From NCBI GenBank assembly GCA_024641505.1, contig JAHECY010000012.1, positions 1-64,000 of the forward strand: a stretch of 64,000 nt of DNA. The letters are read 5' to 3'. This DNA is from Gammaproteobacteria bacterium. GTDB lineage: Bacteria; Pseudomonadota; Gammaproteobacteria; SG8-11. Position 1 is the first letter of the stretch. Each line of letters starts with the position of its first letter. The notes beneath the pieces are model-generated. The model saw only the letters and a list, made by a program, of their open reading frames with translations, was not told where the DNA came from and did no database searches. Shown in pieces: positions 45,151 to 54,894 of the stretch. The position numbers and the translations under genes were made by a program.

Positions 45151-45627
45151 TCACTCGGCCAACGCCTGCACCGCTTGCAATACCTCGGCCACATGGCCTT
45201 CGACTTTTACCTTGCGCCACTCCTGGCGTAATACGCCCTTGGCATCAATGAGAAACGTGCTGCGTTCGATCCCCCGGACCTGTTTGCCGTACATATTTTT
45301 CATCTTGATCACTGCGAACAGGGTGCACAGTTGTTCCTGTTCATCAGACAACAGGTCGAATGGAAATCCTTGTTTTTTCTTGAAGTTTTCGTGGGAACTC
45401 AGTTTATCCCGGGAGATGCCTAAAATAACCGCACCGGCCCGCTGGAACTTGTGGTAATGGGTGGTGAAATCCAGACCTTCGGTGGTGCACCCGGGAGTAC
45501 TGTCTTTGGGATAGAAATAGAGTACGACAATGTGGCCCTTCAGGCCGGAAAGCTTGATGCTCTGGTCGCCGGTGGCCGGCAAGGTAAAATCCGGGACTTT
45601 CTTGCCCACGGTGATTGCGCTGCTCAT
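45151..45627 (-). CDS. bcp: Thioredoxin-dependent thiol peroxidase (BCP)
   Basis: A 158-residue peroxiredoxin that reduces peroxides. Peroxidatic Cys47 lies in YPKDSTPGCTTEG. The position five residues on, where E. coli BCP has its resolving Cys, is Leu52. C101 (QLCTLF) is the only other Cys, so the enzyme may be 1-Cys or use an alternative resolving residue. The start ATG has GGAGG at ideal spacing. The gene follows gcvR on the same strand with 15 bases between; the two often pair in gammaproteobacteria. Confidence 0.93.
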   Translation of the reverse strand: MSSAITVGKKVPDFTLPATGDQSIKLSGLKGHIVVLYFYPKDSTPGCTTEGLDFTTHYHKFQRAGAVILGISRDKLSSHENFKKKQGFPFDLLSDEQEQLCTLFAVIKMKNMYGKQVRGIERSTFLIDAKGVLRQEWRKVKVEGHVAEVLQAVQALAE

Positions 45628-45642
45628 GTGCCGCCTCCGGGT

Positions 45643-46170
45643 TTATTTAATGGCTTCCAGTATCATGTCCAGGTTCAGCTCATCACAATAATTGGTGAAC
45701 TCCTGTCTGAAGTGCTTTATCGCCAGATCGCCGGGAATGGCGACCCGCATGTCTATGGAAAACATGGTCGTACCGGTATGGGGTGCCGCATAGCGGCGGG
45801 TAACCAGGTCTTGAATATTGATATTGTGATTGGTTAGATAACTGGTTATTTGATAGACAATGCCGGGATGGTCGATGGCGACGACTTCAATGTGGTAAGG
45901 AATGCGGTTGGGGGCGGCATCCTGGGACCGGGTACGCCGGTGGCTGATAGTCAGGTTTTTGGCCTGTCCGAGTCGCTGCAGCTCATCTTCCAGCCGTGTT
46001 GTCAGGGGATCAGACACCGCTACCAGCAGGATAACCGCGAATTCGCCCCCCAGAATCGACATGCGGCTGTCGATGATGTTGCCGCTGTTGTCCAGAATCA
46101 CGCGGGACAAGTCGTTGACGATGCCCGGCCGGTCATGGCCCAGGGCGGAAATTACCAATAATTCTTCCAT
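45643..46170 (-). CDS. gcvR: Glycine cleavage system transcriptional repressor
   Basis: Preferred start ATG at 46170 (MEELLVISALGHDRPGIVNDLSRVI), with AGGAA upstream; the track start is 18 codons longer. 175 residues with two ACT domains: 1-75 (LVISALGHDRPGIVNDLSRVILDNSGNIIDSRMSILGGEFAVILL) and about 95-170 (YHIEVVAIDHPGIVYQITSYLTNHNINIQDLVTRR). GcvR binds glycine and acts on GcvA. The gcv operon is not in the window. Divergent from dapA, with 185 bases between. Confidence 0.88.
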   Translation of the reverse strand: MEELLVISALGHDRPGIVNDLSRVILDNSGNIIDSRMSILGGEFAVILLVAVSDPLTTRLEDELQRLGQAKNLTISHRRTRSQDAAPNRIPYHIEVVAIDHPGIVYQITSYLTNHNINIQDLVTRRYAAPHTGTTMFSIDMRVAIPGDLAIKHFRQEFTNYCDELNLDMILEAIK

Positions 46171-46355
46171 CGGGGGATTTCCTGAAAAAACCGGTATTCT
46201 GAGCCACTGTGCCGCCGGAGGCAAGTTTTACACTTTTCGTGGGGGGGCTGGTTAAAATTGGAATGAATCCCGGTATAATGGCCGTTTTCCCGGTGCTGAA
46301 GATCTGGCTCGGGGTTGGCAACGGTTCATGGTTATATCATCAGCGGAGCATCTTA

Positions 46356-47237
46356 ATGTTTCACGGCAGTATGGTAGCGTTAATCACCCCGATGCGGGAA
46401 GATGGCAGCCTCGATAAGGAGGCCATGTATCGACTGCTCGATTTTCATGTTGAAAACGGCACCGATGCCATCGTCGCCATGGGCACCACCGGGGAGTCCG
46501 CTACCCTGGACATGGATGAACATTGCCAGGTGTTGCAGGATGTGGTGCGTTATATCGCCGGGCGCCTGCCGATCATCGCCGGTACCGGCGCCAATTGTAC
46601 GCGTGAAGCCATACAGTTGACCCAGTGCGCCCAGGCCGCGGGGGCTGATGCCGCCTTGCTGGTGACGCCATATTATAACAAGCCCACCCAGGAAGGTTTG
46701 TACCTGCATTACAAGACCATCGCGGAAGCGGTGGCGATTCCGCAGATTCTCTACAATGTCCCCGGTCGTACCGCCTGTGATATGTTGCCCGCGACCGTCG
46801 AGCGCTTGTCGCATATACCCAATATTGTGGGTATCAAGGAGGCAACCGGCAGTCTGGAGCGCGGCAAGGAAATCATGCAACGTTGCGGCGCGCGTCTGGA
46901 CCTGTACAGCGGTGATGATGCGACCGCGATGGAGCTGATTTTAATGGGCGCCAAAGGTGATATTTCCGTAACCGCGAACGTGGCGCCGCGCATGATGCAT
47001 GAAATGTGTGCCGCCGCACTGGCCGGTGACCGCGCGCGCGCCACCGAAATCAACGAGAAGCTCATGCTGTTGCACAAGAACCTGTTTTTGGAAGCTAATC
47101 CTATCCCCGTGAAGTGGGCGGTGCACAAAATGGGATTGGTTTCCCGAGGGCTTCGCCTGCCCATGACCGAGTTGTCGGTGTCGTATCATGCTGCGGTACT
47201 CGCGGCGATGGATGCGGCCGATGTTCCCCACAAATAA
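46356..47237 (+). CDS. dapA: 4-hydroxy-tetrahydrodipicolinate synthase
   Basis: DapA condenses pyruvate with aspartate semialdehyde, the first committed step to diaminopimelate and lysine. The ATG at 46356 (MFHGSMVALITPM) follows a GGAG box; the track start is 49 codons upstream. 293 residues. Schiff-base Lys161 in GIKEATG, Tyr133 in QILYNVPGR, Arg138 and Tyr107 in TPYYNKP are all present, as is the GTTGES motif. The bamC gene follows 17 bases on, a conserved gammaproteobacterial arrangement. Confidence 0.95.
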   Translation: MFHGSMVALITPMREDGSLDKEAMYRLLDFHVENGTDAIVAMGTTGESATLDMDEHCQVLQDVVRYIAGRLPIIAGTGANCTREAIQLTQCAQAAGADAALLVTPYYNKPTQEGLYLHYKTIAEAVAIPQILYNVPGRTACDMLPATVERLSHIPNIVGIKEATGSLERGKEIMQRCGARLDLYSGDDATAMELILMGAKGDISVTANVAPRMMHEMCAAALAGDRARATEINEKLMLLHKNLFLEANPIPVKWAVHKMGLVSRGLRLPMTELSVSYHAAVLAAMDAADVPHK

Positions 47238-47254
47238 CGAATAATCCTCTGCAG

Positions 47255-48319
47255 ATGACTGTATTACGTATTGGTTTTTGCCTGGTTCTCATTCTTTTAC
47301 TCTCCGCATGCGCGAACGATGCCATAAAAGTTTATGAGGAAAGCACCTATGGACCGCCTCTCGAAGTACCGCCGGATTTGACGGCGCCGGCCAGGGACCG
47401 GGGCCTGGAAATTCCCGTGTTACCCGATACCGGTGGCATGGAAAAAACCGCGCAGCGCCAGACCGTTGCCGGTCTGAAGGTGGCGCCGGATGTCGCCGGC
47501 GTTCAGGTCATGCATGACGGCGCGCTGAGCTGGTTCGTGATCAAGGGGAAACCCGAGCAGATCTGGCCGTGGGCGCGCGATTTCTTCCTGGACGCCGGCT
47601 TTTTTCTCGAGTTCGAGGACCCGAAACTGGGTATCGTGGAAACCGCCTGGAAACAACAGCGCACAACCATGCCCGAGAGCACCGAGCAGGCGACCGTCGA
47701 CGATGAGGTACTGCGTGTTTTTGGCGTGCCGTTGCGAGAGAAGTATCGCATACGTCTGGAACGCACGCCGGACGATGCCACGGAAATCTATTTAACCCAC
47801 CGTGGCGCCCGGCTGCTGCGTGATGACGATACCATCGTCTGGGATCTGCAGGGTTCGGATGCCGAGTTGGAAGCGGAAATGCGCAAGCGTCTGCTGATCT
47901 ATCTCGGGGTGGCGCAGGACAAGGCGGAGGGTATGCTGGCAACTGCACTGCGTACCAAATTGACGTCCCTGGTTACCGATGCCGACGGCAACAAAATACT
48001 GCGCGTGGATCAGGATTTTCAACGTGCCTGGCGCCGGGTTGGGGTAGCGCTGGATCACATGAAGCTGGTGATCACCGACCGCGACCGCTCCAATGGCACT
48101 TATTTTGTAGAAACCCGAGATCCTGTGGCGCCGAGCGGCGAGGATAAAGGGTGGTTTAGCAGCCTGTTTTCCAGCGAGGCCCAGGTACGTGCTTATCAGA
48201 TTGTGCTGCATGATGAAGGCGAGTCGGTGAACGTCCTGATCCGCGACAAGGATCAGAAACTGATCAAGGCCGACGAGGCGGAACCCCTGCTGAAGCAATT
48301 GTCGGAGCAGCTCGAGTAA
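47255..48319 (+). CDS. bamC: Outer membrane protein assembly factor BamC
   Basis: A 354-residue lipoprotein of the BAM complex. Start ATG at 47255; MTVLRIGFCLVLILLLSAC has lipobox LLSAC. The following unstructured segment (YEESTYGPPLEVPPDLTAPARDRGLEIP) is the region that in E. coli binds BamD. Two helix-grip domains follow: first with GALSWFVIKGKPEQIWPWARDFFLDAGF, second with LRVDQDFQRAWRRVGVALDHMKLVITDRDRSNGTYFVET. Normal family length. It lies between dapA and an MBL-fold gene. Confidence 0.93.
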   Translation: MTVLRIGFCLVLILLLSACANDAIKVYEESTYGPPLEVPPDLTAPARDRGLEIPVLPDTGGMEKTAQRQTVAGLKVAPDVAGVQVMHDGALSWFVIKGKPEQIWPWARDFFLDAGFFLEFEDPKLGIVETAWKQQRTTMPESTEQATVDDEVLRVFGVPLREKYRIRLERTPDDATEIYLTHRGARLLRDDDTIVWDLQGSDAELEAEMRKRLLIYLGVAQDKAEGMLATALRTKLTSLVTDADGNKILRVDQDFQRAWRRVGVALDHMKLVITDRDRSNGTYFVETRDPVAPSGEDKGWFSSLFSSEAQVRAYQIVLHDEGESVNVLIRDKDQKLIKADEAEPLLKQLSEQLE

Positions 48320-48325
48320 CCGGGC

Positions 48326-49084
48326 ATGCGATTCACCATACTGGGGAGCGGCAGTAAAGGCAATGCCACCTTGGTGGAACAGGGGACGACACGGTTGCTG
48401 GTGGATTGCGGATTCTCCGTGGTCGAAACAGAGCGTCGTTTGGGCCGGGTGGGCTGTCATCCAGGCGCCATCGATGCGCTGCTGCTCACCCACGAGCATG
48501 GCGACCATATCCGTGGCGCCGGTGCTTTTGCGCGTAAACATGGCGTGCCGGTGTACCTGACCCGGGGTACCGCGCGGGCTGTCGAGGCCTACGCGGATAT
48601 CGACAGTAAATTCATCGATAGTGATGCGCGCTTCGCCGTCAAGGACGTCGAGGTGCAGGCATACCCGGTGCCGCATGATGCCCATGAGCCGTGTCAGTAT
48701 GTGTTCAGCGACGGCCGGGCGCAAATCGGCATGTTGTCGGACGCGGGCCGGCTCACGCCGCGCATGATCGCCTGTTTGCACGGCTGCGATGCCTTGCTGC
48801 TGGAGAGTAACCACGATCTGGATATGTTACTGGCCAGCGGCTACCCCCATAGCCTGAAGCGGAGAATCAGCGGCGGCTACGGGCATTTGAACAATGACCA
48901 GGCGTGTGAGTTGCTGCGGCAGGTGGATTGCAGCCGTTTAACGCACATCGTGGCGATACATCTGAGCGAGAATAATAACCATCCCGACCACGTGACCGCG
49001 GGATTCAGTTCGGTACTGGAGTGCACTCCGGATTGGATTGCGGTTGCGGGTCAGGAAACCGGTCTGGGTTGGCGTGCAGTATGA
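48326..49084 (+). CDS. MBL-fold metallohydrolase (YycJ-like)
   Basis: A 252-residue cytosolic hydrolase of the metallo-beta-lactamase superfamily. Metal-binding motif THEHGDH lies at about 58-64. The N-terminus FTILGSGSKGNATLVEQGTTRLLVDCGFS and the segments PVPHDAHEPCQYVFSDG and LLESNHDLDMLL place it in the VicX/YycJ-like group. Some relatives process DNA ends or RNA; the substrate here is unknown. The order dapA-bamC-MBL-purC is a known gammaproteobacterial arrangement. The start is 6 bases after the bamC stop. Confidence 0.9.
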   Translation: MRFTILGSGSKGNATLVEQGTTRLLVDCGFSVVETERRLGRVGCHPGAIDALLLTHEHGDHIRGAGAFARKHGVPVYLTRGTARAVEAYADIDSKFIDSDARFAVKDVEVQAYPVPHDAHEPCQYVFSDGRAQIGMLSDAGRLTPRMIACLHGCDALLLESNHDLDMLLASGYPHSLKRRISGGYGHLNNDQACELLRQVDCSRLTHIVAIHLSENNNHPDHVTAGFSSVLECTPDWIAVAGQETGLGWRAV

Positions 49085-49119
49085 ACAGTGAAGATACAGT
49101 CTGATCAGGTGAATTGAAC

Positions 49120-49839
49120 ATGCAAAAGAAACAGGAACTATACGCGGGTAAGGCGAAGTCGGTGTTCTTGACCGATGACGCGGATCGACTTGTCCTGCAC
49201 TTCAGAAACGATACCACGGCATTCGATGGTGAGAAAAAGGCGCAGTTGGAGCGAAAAGGCGCGATCAACAACAGGTTTAACGCCTTTATCATGACCCGAT
49301 TGGCTGAGCATGGCATCGAAACCCATTTTGAAAAGTTGCTTGGTCCCAACGAGTCGGTGGTCAAGCGCTTGACGATGTTCCCCGTGGAATGCGTGGTGCG
49401 CAATATCGCCGCCGGCAGTATTTGCAAACGCCTGGGGATCCAGGAGGGTATCGATCTAAATCCGCCAACGTTCGAATTTTTCCTCAAGAACGATGCGCTG
49501 CATGACCCGATGATCAATGAGTATCACATTCGCGCTTTCGGTTGGGCCGCCGATGCCGAGGTTGCGCGCATGAAGGAACTCACGTTTAAGGTGAATGACG
49601 TGTTGAAACGCCTGTTTATGGCTGCGGGACTGCTGCTGGTGGATTATAAGCTGGAGTTCGGGGCATTCCACGGGCGTGTTCTGTTAGGGGATGAATTCAC
49701 CCCCGATGGCTGTCGTCTATGGGATTCAAACACGCGGAAGAAGCTCGATAAAGACCGGTTTCGACAGGGTCTGGGCGGCGTGGTCGAAGCCTACGAGGAA
49801 GTGGCCCAACGACTGGGCGTGGATTTGTCCGGCATCTGA
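49120..49839 (+). CDS. purC: Phosphoribosylaminoimidazole-succinocarboxamide synthase
   Basis: PurC ligates aspartate to CAIR, the eighth step of de novo IMP synthesis. The ATG at 49120 follows AGGTGA with normal spacing; the track gives a TTG two codons earlier. 239 residues. Signatures: [54 protein letters not shown] and [12 protein letters not shown]. It lies 42 bases before purL. Confidence 0.95.
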   Translation: MQKKQELYAGKAKSVFLTDDADRLVLHFRNDTTAFDGEKKAQLERKGAINNRFNAFIMTRLAEHGIETHFEKLLGPNESVVKRLTMFPVECVVRNIAAGSICKRLGIQEGIDLNPPTFEFFLKNDALHDPMINEYHIRAFGWAADAEVARMKELTFKVNDVLKRLFMAAGLLLVDYKLEFGAFHGRVLLGDEFTPDGCRLWDSNTRKKLDKDRFRQGLGGVVEAYEEVAQRLGVDLSGI

Positions 49840-49881
49840 CACCCGCGCTACCCGATGGCGGGGTTTCCCTATGAGGTATCC

Positions 49882-52800
49882 ATGATTATCATTACCGGCA
49901 ATAGCGCACTCTCCCGGTTTCGTCGCGAAAAATTGCTGGTGGAGTTAAACAAGCGCGTACCCGGGATCGGCGCCGTGGAGGCGCGCTATGTGCACTTCAT
50001 TGACAGTCTGCGCCAGTTGCGCGCCGATGAACACGAAAAGCTCTCCCTGCTACTGGCCTATGGTGCGCCGTTGACCGGTGACGTGGCGCGCGCCTCATGG
50101 CAATGCACGGTAATTCCACGCTTCGGAACCATATCGCCCTGGGCCAGCAAGGCGACGGATATTGCGCATGTTTGCGGTTTGCAGGTCATCCGGCGCATTG
50201 AACGGGGTATTGCCTATTATATCCGACGCCAGGATGGTGGCCGTGGTACGGACCAGGTGTTATCCATGTTGGGGCCACTGTTCCATGACCGCATGACGCA
50301 AACCCTGATCAATGATTGGGACGATGCCGCCGCCTTATTCAGCGCGGAACAGCCCCGTCCGGTTGCCACCGTCGACGTGTTAGGTGCCGGCCGGGAGGCG
50401 CTGGAACAGGCGAACCTTCAGATGGGATTGGCGCTGTCACCTGACGAAATGGATTATCTGCTGGAAAACTTCCAGTTGCTGAGACGCAATCCCACGGATG
50501 TCGAACTCATGATGTTCGCCCAGGCCAATTCCGAGCATTGTCGACACAAGATTTTTAACGCGGACTGGGTCATCGACAATCGGCAACGCGCGCGTACCTT
50601 GTTCGGCATGATCAAGAACACATACGAAAAACACCAGGACGGCGTGCTCTCCGCGTATCAGGACAATTCCTCGGTGATTGCCGGCTACCAGGTGAAACGG
50701 TTTTTTCCGGATCCCCTGACCCGGCGCTATCGTGGGGTGCAGCAGCAGCTCGATATCCTCATGAAAGTGGAGACCCATAACCATCCCACGGCAATTGCAC
50801 CGTTTCCTGGCGCGGCCACCGGGTCCGGTGGCGAAATCCGTGATGAAGGCGCTACCGGCAGAGGTTCCAAACCCAAAGCCGGTCTCACCGGATTCTCCGT
50901 TTCCAATCTGCGGATTCCCGAACACAGGCAACCGTGGGAACAGGATAATGGCAAACCATCGCACATCGCTTCCGCCTTGGAGATAATGCTGGAAGCTCCG
51001 ATCGGCGCCGCCAGTTTCAATAACGAATTCGGTCGTCCCGCACTGTGCGGGTATTTTCGTACCTATGAGCAGGCAATCACCGCGCCGGAAGGCGCGCTGC
51101 TGCGGGGTTATCATAAACCTATCATGCTGGCGGGTGGCCTGGGCAACATTGATCGCGCCCATGTACACAAGGGTGATATCCCGGGAAAAGCTCCCATTGT
51201 GGTCCTGGGCGGTCCGGCCATGTTGATCGGCTTGGGCGGTGGCGCGGCTTCTTCCATGTCCAGTGGTGAAAGCGCCGAGCATCTGGACTTTGCCTCGGTG
51301 CAGCGAGGTAACCCGGAAATGCAGCGTCGATGCCAGGAAGTGATCGACCAGTGCTGGCAGCTGGGCGCCCAAAATCCGGTGATCGCGGTGCACGATGTGG
51401 GCGCCGGTGGTTTATCCAACGCCGTTCCTGAGATTATCAACCACAGTGCCCGGGGCGGACGCTTTGAATTACGCACCATACCCAATGACGAACCCGGCAT
51501 GTCACCCATGGAAATCTGGTGTAATGAGGCGCAGGAGCGCTATGTATTGGCCTTGCAGCCAGAGGCGCTGGAGCGTTTTATCGCGATCTGTGAGCGTGAA
51601 CGCTGTCCTTACGCGGTGATTGGCGAAACCGTGGCGGAACCGCAACCGCTGCTGGTTCTGGGGGATGGTCATTTTGATAACCTGCCAGTGGAGTTGCCCG
51701 TGGATGTATTGCTGGGCAAGCCGCCGAAAATGCTGCGTCGCGATAATCACCAGACTTTCACTCGTACGGAAATCGATACCGGCAAAATCGATCCCGCGGA
51801 AGCCGTGCGGCGCATTTTGCAGTTACCCACGGTCGCGGATAAAGGATTTCTAATTACCATCGGTGATCGCACCATCACCGGTCTGGTCGCCCGTGACCAG
51901 ATGGTCGGTCCTTGGCAGGTACCGGTGAGCGATGTTGCCGTTACCCTGTCGACTTACGAAGGCTATACCGGTGAAGCCATGGCAATGGGCGAACGCGCAC
52001 CTGTTGCCATACTGCATGCCGCCGCATCCGCACGCATGGCGGTCGGGGAAGCGTTGACGAATATCGCCGCCGCCAGAATTGAAAAATTATCGGATATCAA
52101 GTTGTCAGCCAACTGGATGGCAGCCGCCGGATTTCCCGGGGAAGATGCGGCGCTGTTTTCCGCGGTGGAAGCCATCGGCATGGAAATGTGCCCACAACTG
52201 GGTATCACCATACCGGTTGGCAAGGATTCCATGTCGATGAAAACGATATGGCAGGAAGCGGGCGCGGACAAGCGGGTGATCGCTCCGGTGTCTCTGATCG
52301 TATCGGCGTTTGCACCGGTAATCGATTGCCGCCACACACTGACACCGCAACTGCGCACCGATCAAGGCAGCACTGATTTGGTGTTTGTCGATCTGGGCAA
52401 GGGGCGCAATCGACTGGGTGGCTCGGCGCTGGCGCAGGTTTATAATCAGATCGGCCACTACCCGCCGGATGTCGATGATATACCGGCGCTGGCCGGTTTT
52501 TTCGCTGCGCTTCAGGAACTGCACCAGGACCGACGTATTCTCGCCTATCACGATCGCTCGGACGGTGGTTTGTTTGTCACCGCGGTGGAAATGGCTTTTG
52601 CCGGGTGCACCGGGTTACGGCTGGCGTTGGATGACCTGGGGGACGATCCGCTGGCCGCCTTGTTCAGCGAAGAGTTGGGAGCCCTGCTGCAGGTGCGTCA
52701 TCAGGATACGGATGAAGTCCTGGAGGTTTTGCATAACGCCGGACTGGGTAAGCACAGCTTCGTCATCGGCTCCCCGGCAAAGGGTGACCAAATTGTCATT

Positions 52801-53787
52801 ACTCATCATAAAAAGACCGTAGTCAACGAAAGCCGTGTAACGTTGCAGCAGATGTGGTCGCGTACCTCGATGTTGATGCGCAGCTTGCGCGACAATCCTG
52901 ACTGCGCGCACCAGGAGTATCAGCAGATTGGCGATACCATGGATCCGGGTATGAGTGTCAGTTTGCCGTATGATCCGGCGCTGGATGTCGCGGCGCCTTT
53001 TATCGGTGGCGGTAAGCGTCCAGCTATGGCAATTTTACGGGAACAGGGCGTCAATGGTCAGATCGAAATGGCAGCGGCTTTTGATCGCGCCGGCTTCGAT
53101 TGCGTTGATGTGCACATGAGCGACATCCTTAATGGCTCGGTGAGTTTGCGAGACTATCTGGGGGTGGTAGCTTGCGGCGGTTTCTCTTACGGTGATGTGT
53201 TGGGCGCAGGTGCCGGTTGGGCGAAATCCATTCTGCTCAATCCTCTGGCGCGCGATGAGTTCTCGGCGTTTTTCGATCGCAGCGATACCTTTGCGCTAGG
53301 CATATGCAATGGTTGCCAAATGATGTCCAATCTCAAGGAGTTGATCCCCGGCGCCGCTCTTTGGCCGCGTTTCGAGCGCAATTTATCGGAGCAGTTCGAA
53401 GCCAGATTGTGTCAGGTGGAGATAGTGGCGTCGCCATCAATATTCATGGAAGGTATGGTGGGAGCGCGTCTGCCGATTGCCGTGGCTCATGGTGAGGGTC
53501 GTGTGCAGTTCGCCAAAAATGGACTGTCCGAGGTCATGGCCGGAAATCTGGTGTGCGCGCGCTACGTGGATCACTATGGACGTGCGACGGAAACCTACCC
53601 GTTAAATCCTAATGGCTCCGCGATGGGGATCACCGCGTTGACTACCGCCGACGGCCGGTTCACCATCATGATGCCGCACCCGGAGCGAATGTTCCGCACG
53701 GTACAACATTCCTGGCATCCTGATGAATGGGGTGAAGACGGACCCTGGATGCGTATGTTCCGAAATGCCCGGGTGTGGGTAGCGTAG
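49882..53787 (+). CDS. purL: Phosphoribosylformylglycinamidine synthase
   Basis: The long single-chain PurL of gammaproteobacteria, converting FGAR and glutamine to FGAM. The ATG at 49882 ([19 protein letters not shown]) is preceded by GAGGT, giving 1301 residues. Order: N-terminal PurS-like domain, linker, two AIRS-like halves of the synthetase ([66 protein letters not shown]) and C-terminal class I glutaminase with Cys in [10 protein letters not shown] and the His-x-Glu of MMPHPERMF. The gene ends close to a short palindromic repeat. Start spacing from purC suggests co-transcription. Confidence 0.96.
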   Translation: MIIITGNSALSRFRREKLLVELNKRVPGIGAVEARYVHFIDSLRQLRADEHEKLSLLLAYGAPLTGDVARASWQCTVIPRFGTISPWASKATDIAHVCGLQVIRRIERGIAYYIRRQDGGRGTDQVLSMLGPLFHDRMTQTLINDWDDAAALFSAEQPRPVATVDVLGAGREALEQANLQMGLALSPDEMDYLLENFQLLRRNPTDVELMMFAQANSEHCRHKIFNADWVIDNRQRARTLFGMIKNTYEKHQDGVLSAYQDNSSVIAGYQVKRFFPDPLTRRYRGVQQQLDILMKVETHNHPTAIAPFPGAATGSGGEIRDEGATGRGSKPKAGLTGFSVSNLRIPEHRQPWEQDNGKPSHIASALEIMLEAPIGAASFNNEFGRPALCGYFRTYEQAITAPEGALLRGYHKPIMLAGGLGNIDRAHVHKGDIPGKAPIVVLGGPAMLIGLGGGAASSMSSGESAEHLDFASVQRGNPEMQRRCQEVIDQCWQLGAQNPVIAVHDVGAGGLSNAVPEIINHSARGGRFELRTIPNDEPGMSPMEIWCNEAQERYVLALQPEALERFIAICERERCPYAVIGETVAEPQPLLVLGDGHFDNLPVELPVDVLLGKPPKMLRRDNHQTFTRTEIDTGKIDPAEAVRRILQLPTVADKGFLITIGDRTITGLVARDQMVGPWQVPVSDVAVTLSTYEGYTGEAMAMGERAPVAILHAAASARMAVGEALTNIAAARIEKLSDIKLSANWMAAAGFPGEDAALFSAVEAIGMEMCPQLGITIPVGKDSMSMKTIWQEAGADKRVIAPVSLIVSAFAPVIDCRHTLTPQLRTDQGSTDLVFVDLGKGRNRLGGSALAQVYNQIGHYPPDVDDIPALAGFFAALQELHQDRRILAYHDRSDGGLFVTAVEMAFAGCTGLRLALDDLGDDPLAALFSEELGALLQVRHQDTDEVLEVLHNAGLGKHSFVIGSPAKGDQIVITHHKKTVVNESRVTLQQMWSRTSMLMRSLRDNPDCAHQEYQQIGDTMDPGMSVSLPYDPALDVAAPFIGGGKRPAMAILREQGVNGQIEMAAAFDRAGFDCVDVHMSDILNGSVSLRDYLGVVACGGFSYGDVLGAGAGWAKSILLNPLARDEFSAFFDRSDTFALGICNGCQMMSNLKELIPGAALWPRFERNLSEQFEARLCQVEIVASPSIFMEGMVGARLPIAVAHGEGRVQFAKNGLSEVMAGNLVCARYVDHYGRATETYPLNPNGSAMGITALTTADGRFTIMMPHPERMFRTVQHSWHPDEWGEDGPWMRMFRNARVWVA

Positions 53788-53840
53788 GGTGCGAGACTCG
53801 GTAAAAACGCCGGCGGGTACGCATCAGCGGCACAGATGGC

Positions 53841-53928
53841 AGGGTGCGTATGACGCACCGTATTTGCTTTGAAAGGGCAACTTCTCTCGGGATCTAGATC
53901 ACGAACCGGTGCGTAATACGCACCCTAC
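53841..53928. repeat. Two short palindromic repeats downstream of purL
   Basis: AGGGTGCGTATGACGCACCG (53841-53860) and ACCGGTGCGTAATACGCACC (53905-53924, then CTAC) belong to the family seen near 44, 1343 and 17777. A degenerate TAGGGTGCG sits at the purL stop codon. No T run follows, so they are not classical terminators. Confidence 0.7.
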
Positions 53929-53956
53929 GATTCAATCAGACCGGCGATGGTGATTT

Positions 53957-54190
53957 TCAACCGGTCTTGCAGAGATTCGGATCGTTACAAATCGATTCGT
54001 AAATCTTGTCATACAAGCGCTCCTTTCCGCGGCGCTGGCATTCAGAGAACACCACATCCAGTTCATCCGATAAGTCATTGTGATGATGTTCGATATCGAT
54101 GAAGGATTTGCAGATCGACCGACGCAGAAAACGAAACAGGTCCTGGTCGGACATCTGTTCCAGCAGTTCTTTTAACGCATCTATCTCCAT
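53957..54190 (-). CDS. Small hypothetical protein, helical
   Basis: A 77-residue acidic protein (MEIDALKELLEQMSDQDLFRFLRRSICKSFIDIEHHHNDLSDELDVVF). Two or three helices, three Cys (C27 and C51 in the body and C69-C75 near the end), no signal peptide. AAGGGG precedes the ATG. Convergent with purL. I do not recognise a family. Confidence 0.6.
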   Translation of the reverse strand: MEIDALKELLEQMSDQDLFRFLRRSICKSFIDIEHHHNDLSDELDVVFSECQRRGKERLYDKIYESICNDPNLCKTG

Positions 54191-54510
54191 TTTTTTACCC
54201 CTTTCAAACCCGGGTGGTACTTACCCCTGTTTCGTCCCTGCGCTCGAAAACTGAAGGTGTAAACGTGTTGCGGGGCGCCACCTTTTGATCTGTTTAGGCT
54301 AAATATAACCTTAAATTGTTTCAGATCAAGTCGTTAAATCCATGAAAATCCTGTAAATAGAGTTGGTGCAAAAGTATATGATTATGATCTAATATTACGT
54401 TTCGGCATATGCTGAAATATCTGACTTTTCAAAGCAGGTATTGGCATGCCAGGGACGTGAGTGTAACCTGTGCTGAGATTTTTCAACGTCATTGAAAGGA
54501 GTGTACGGAA
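54191..54510. other. Intergenic region upstream of a small exported protein
   Basis: A 320-base gap between divergent small genes. It holds a TTGTTTCAGATCAA site (listed separately), an AT-rich stretch and the AAGGAG box before 54511. No further element was recognised. Confidence 0.5.
54316..54329 (+). promoter_or_regulatory. Possible FNR/Anr-type site
   Basis: TTGTTTCAGATCAA differs from the FNR consensus TTGAT-N4-ATCAA at one base. It lies about 185 bases before the small exported-protein gene. Confidence 0.3.
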
Positions 54511-54795
54511 ATGTCTAAAACCATTGCAAAATTGGCTTTAATGTCCCTGTTGGTTATTGGTTCAGCATCGGCTGTTGCATGCGAATCCATGGGACCCAGT
54601 GCGCATGTCGGACAAGTGACGTCCATTGATTCCGGTAAGGGCACTTTTACGATAATGGATGCGGAATCCCGCAGCCCCATTACCTTCACCGCCAGTAGCG
54701 ATATCATCAGCGGACTGAAGGATGCCAAGGGCATGGTGAAAGTGAATTTCGAAGAGCAGGGCAAAAATCTGAACGCAGTGGGCGTGACGTTCTAA
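54511..54795 (+). CDS. Small exported protein, possible metal-binding or OB-like fold
   Basis: A 94-residue protein with signal peptide (KLALMSLLVIGSASAVA) and a mature part of about 70 residues: HVGQVTSIDSGKGTFTIMDAESRSPITFTASSDIISGLKDAKGMVKVNFEEQGKNLNAVGVTF. The pattern of a G-x-V-x-x-ID strand followed by a FTI strand and a K-x-x-MVKV-x-F strand resembles small OB-like periplasmic domains such as CusF or DUF5666. It lacks the CusF Trp/Met copper site, so metal binding is not supported. AAGGAG precedes the ATG and a strong terminator follows. Confidence 0.7.
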   Translation: MSKTIAKLALMSLLVIGSASAVACESMGPSAHVGQVTSIDSGKGTFTIMDAESRSPITFTASSDIISGLKDAKGMVKVNFEEQGKNLNAVGVTF

Positions 54796-54819
54796 GCGCC
54801 TCACGATGGGTATTACCTG

Positions 54820-54846
54820 AGGGCGGACCGGGTCCGCCCTTTTTTA
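54820..54846 (+). terminator. Rho-independent terminator
   Basis: AGGGCGGA, loop CCGGG, TCCGCCCT, then TTTTTT. 8-bp stem, 25 bases after the stop codon of the small exported protein. Confidence 0.9.
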
Positions 54847-54894
54847 TTGGCGATTTCCCAGCGCGTTATGCAGGTACAGCGCGCCCAATGGTGT

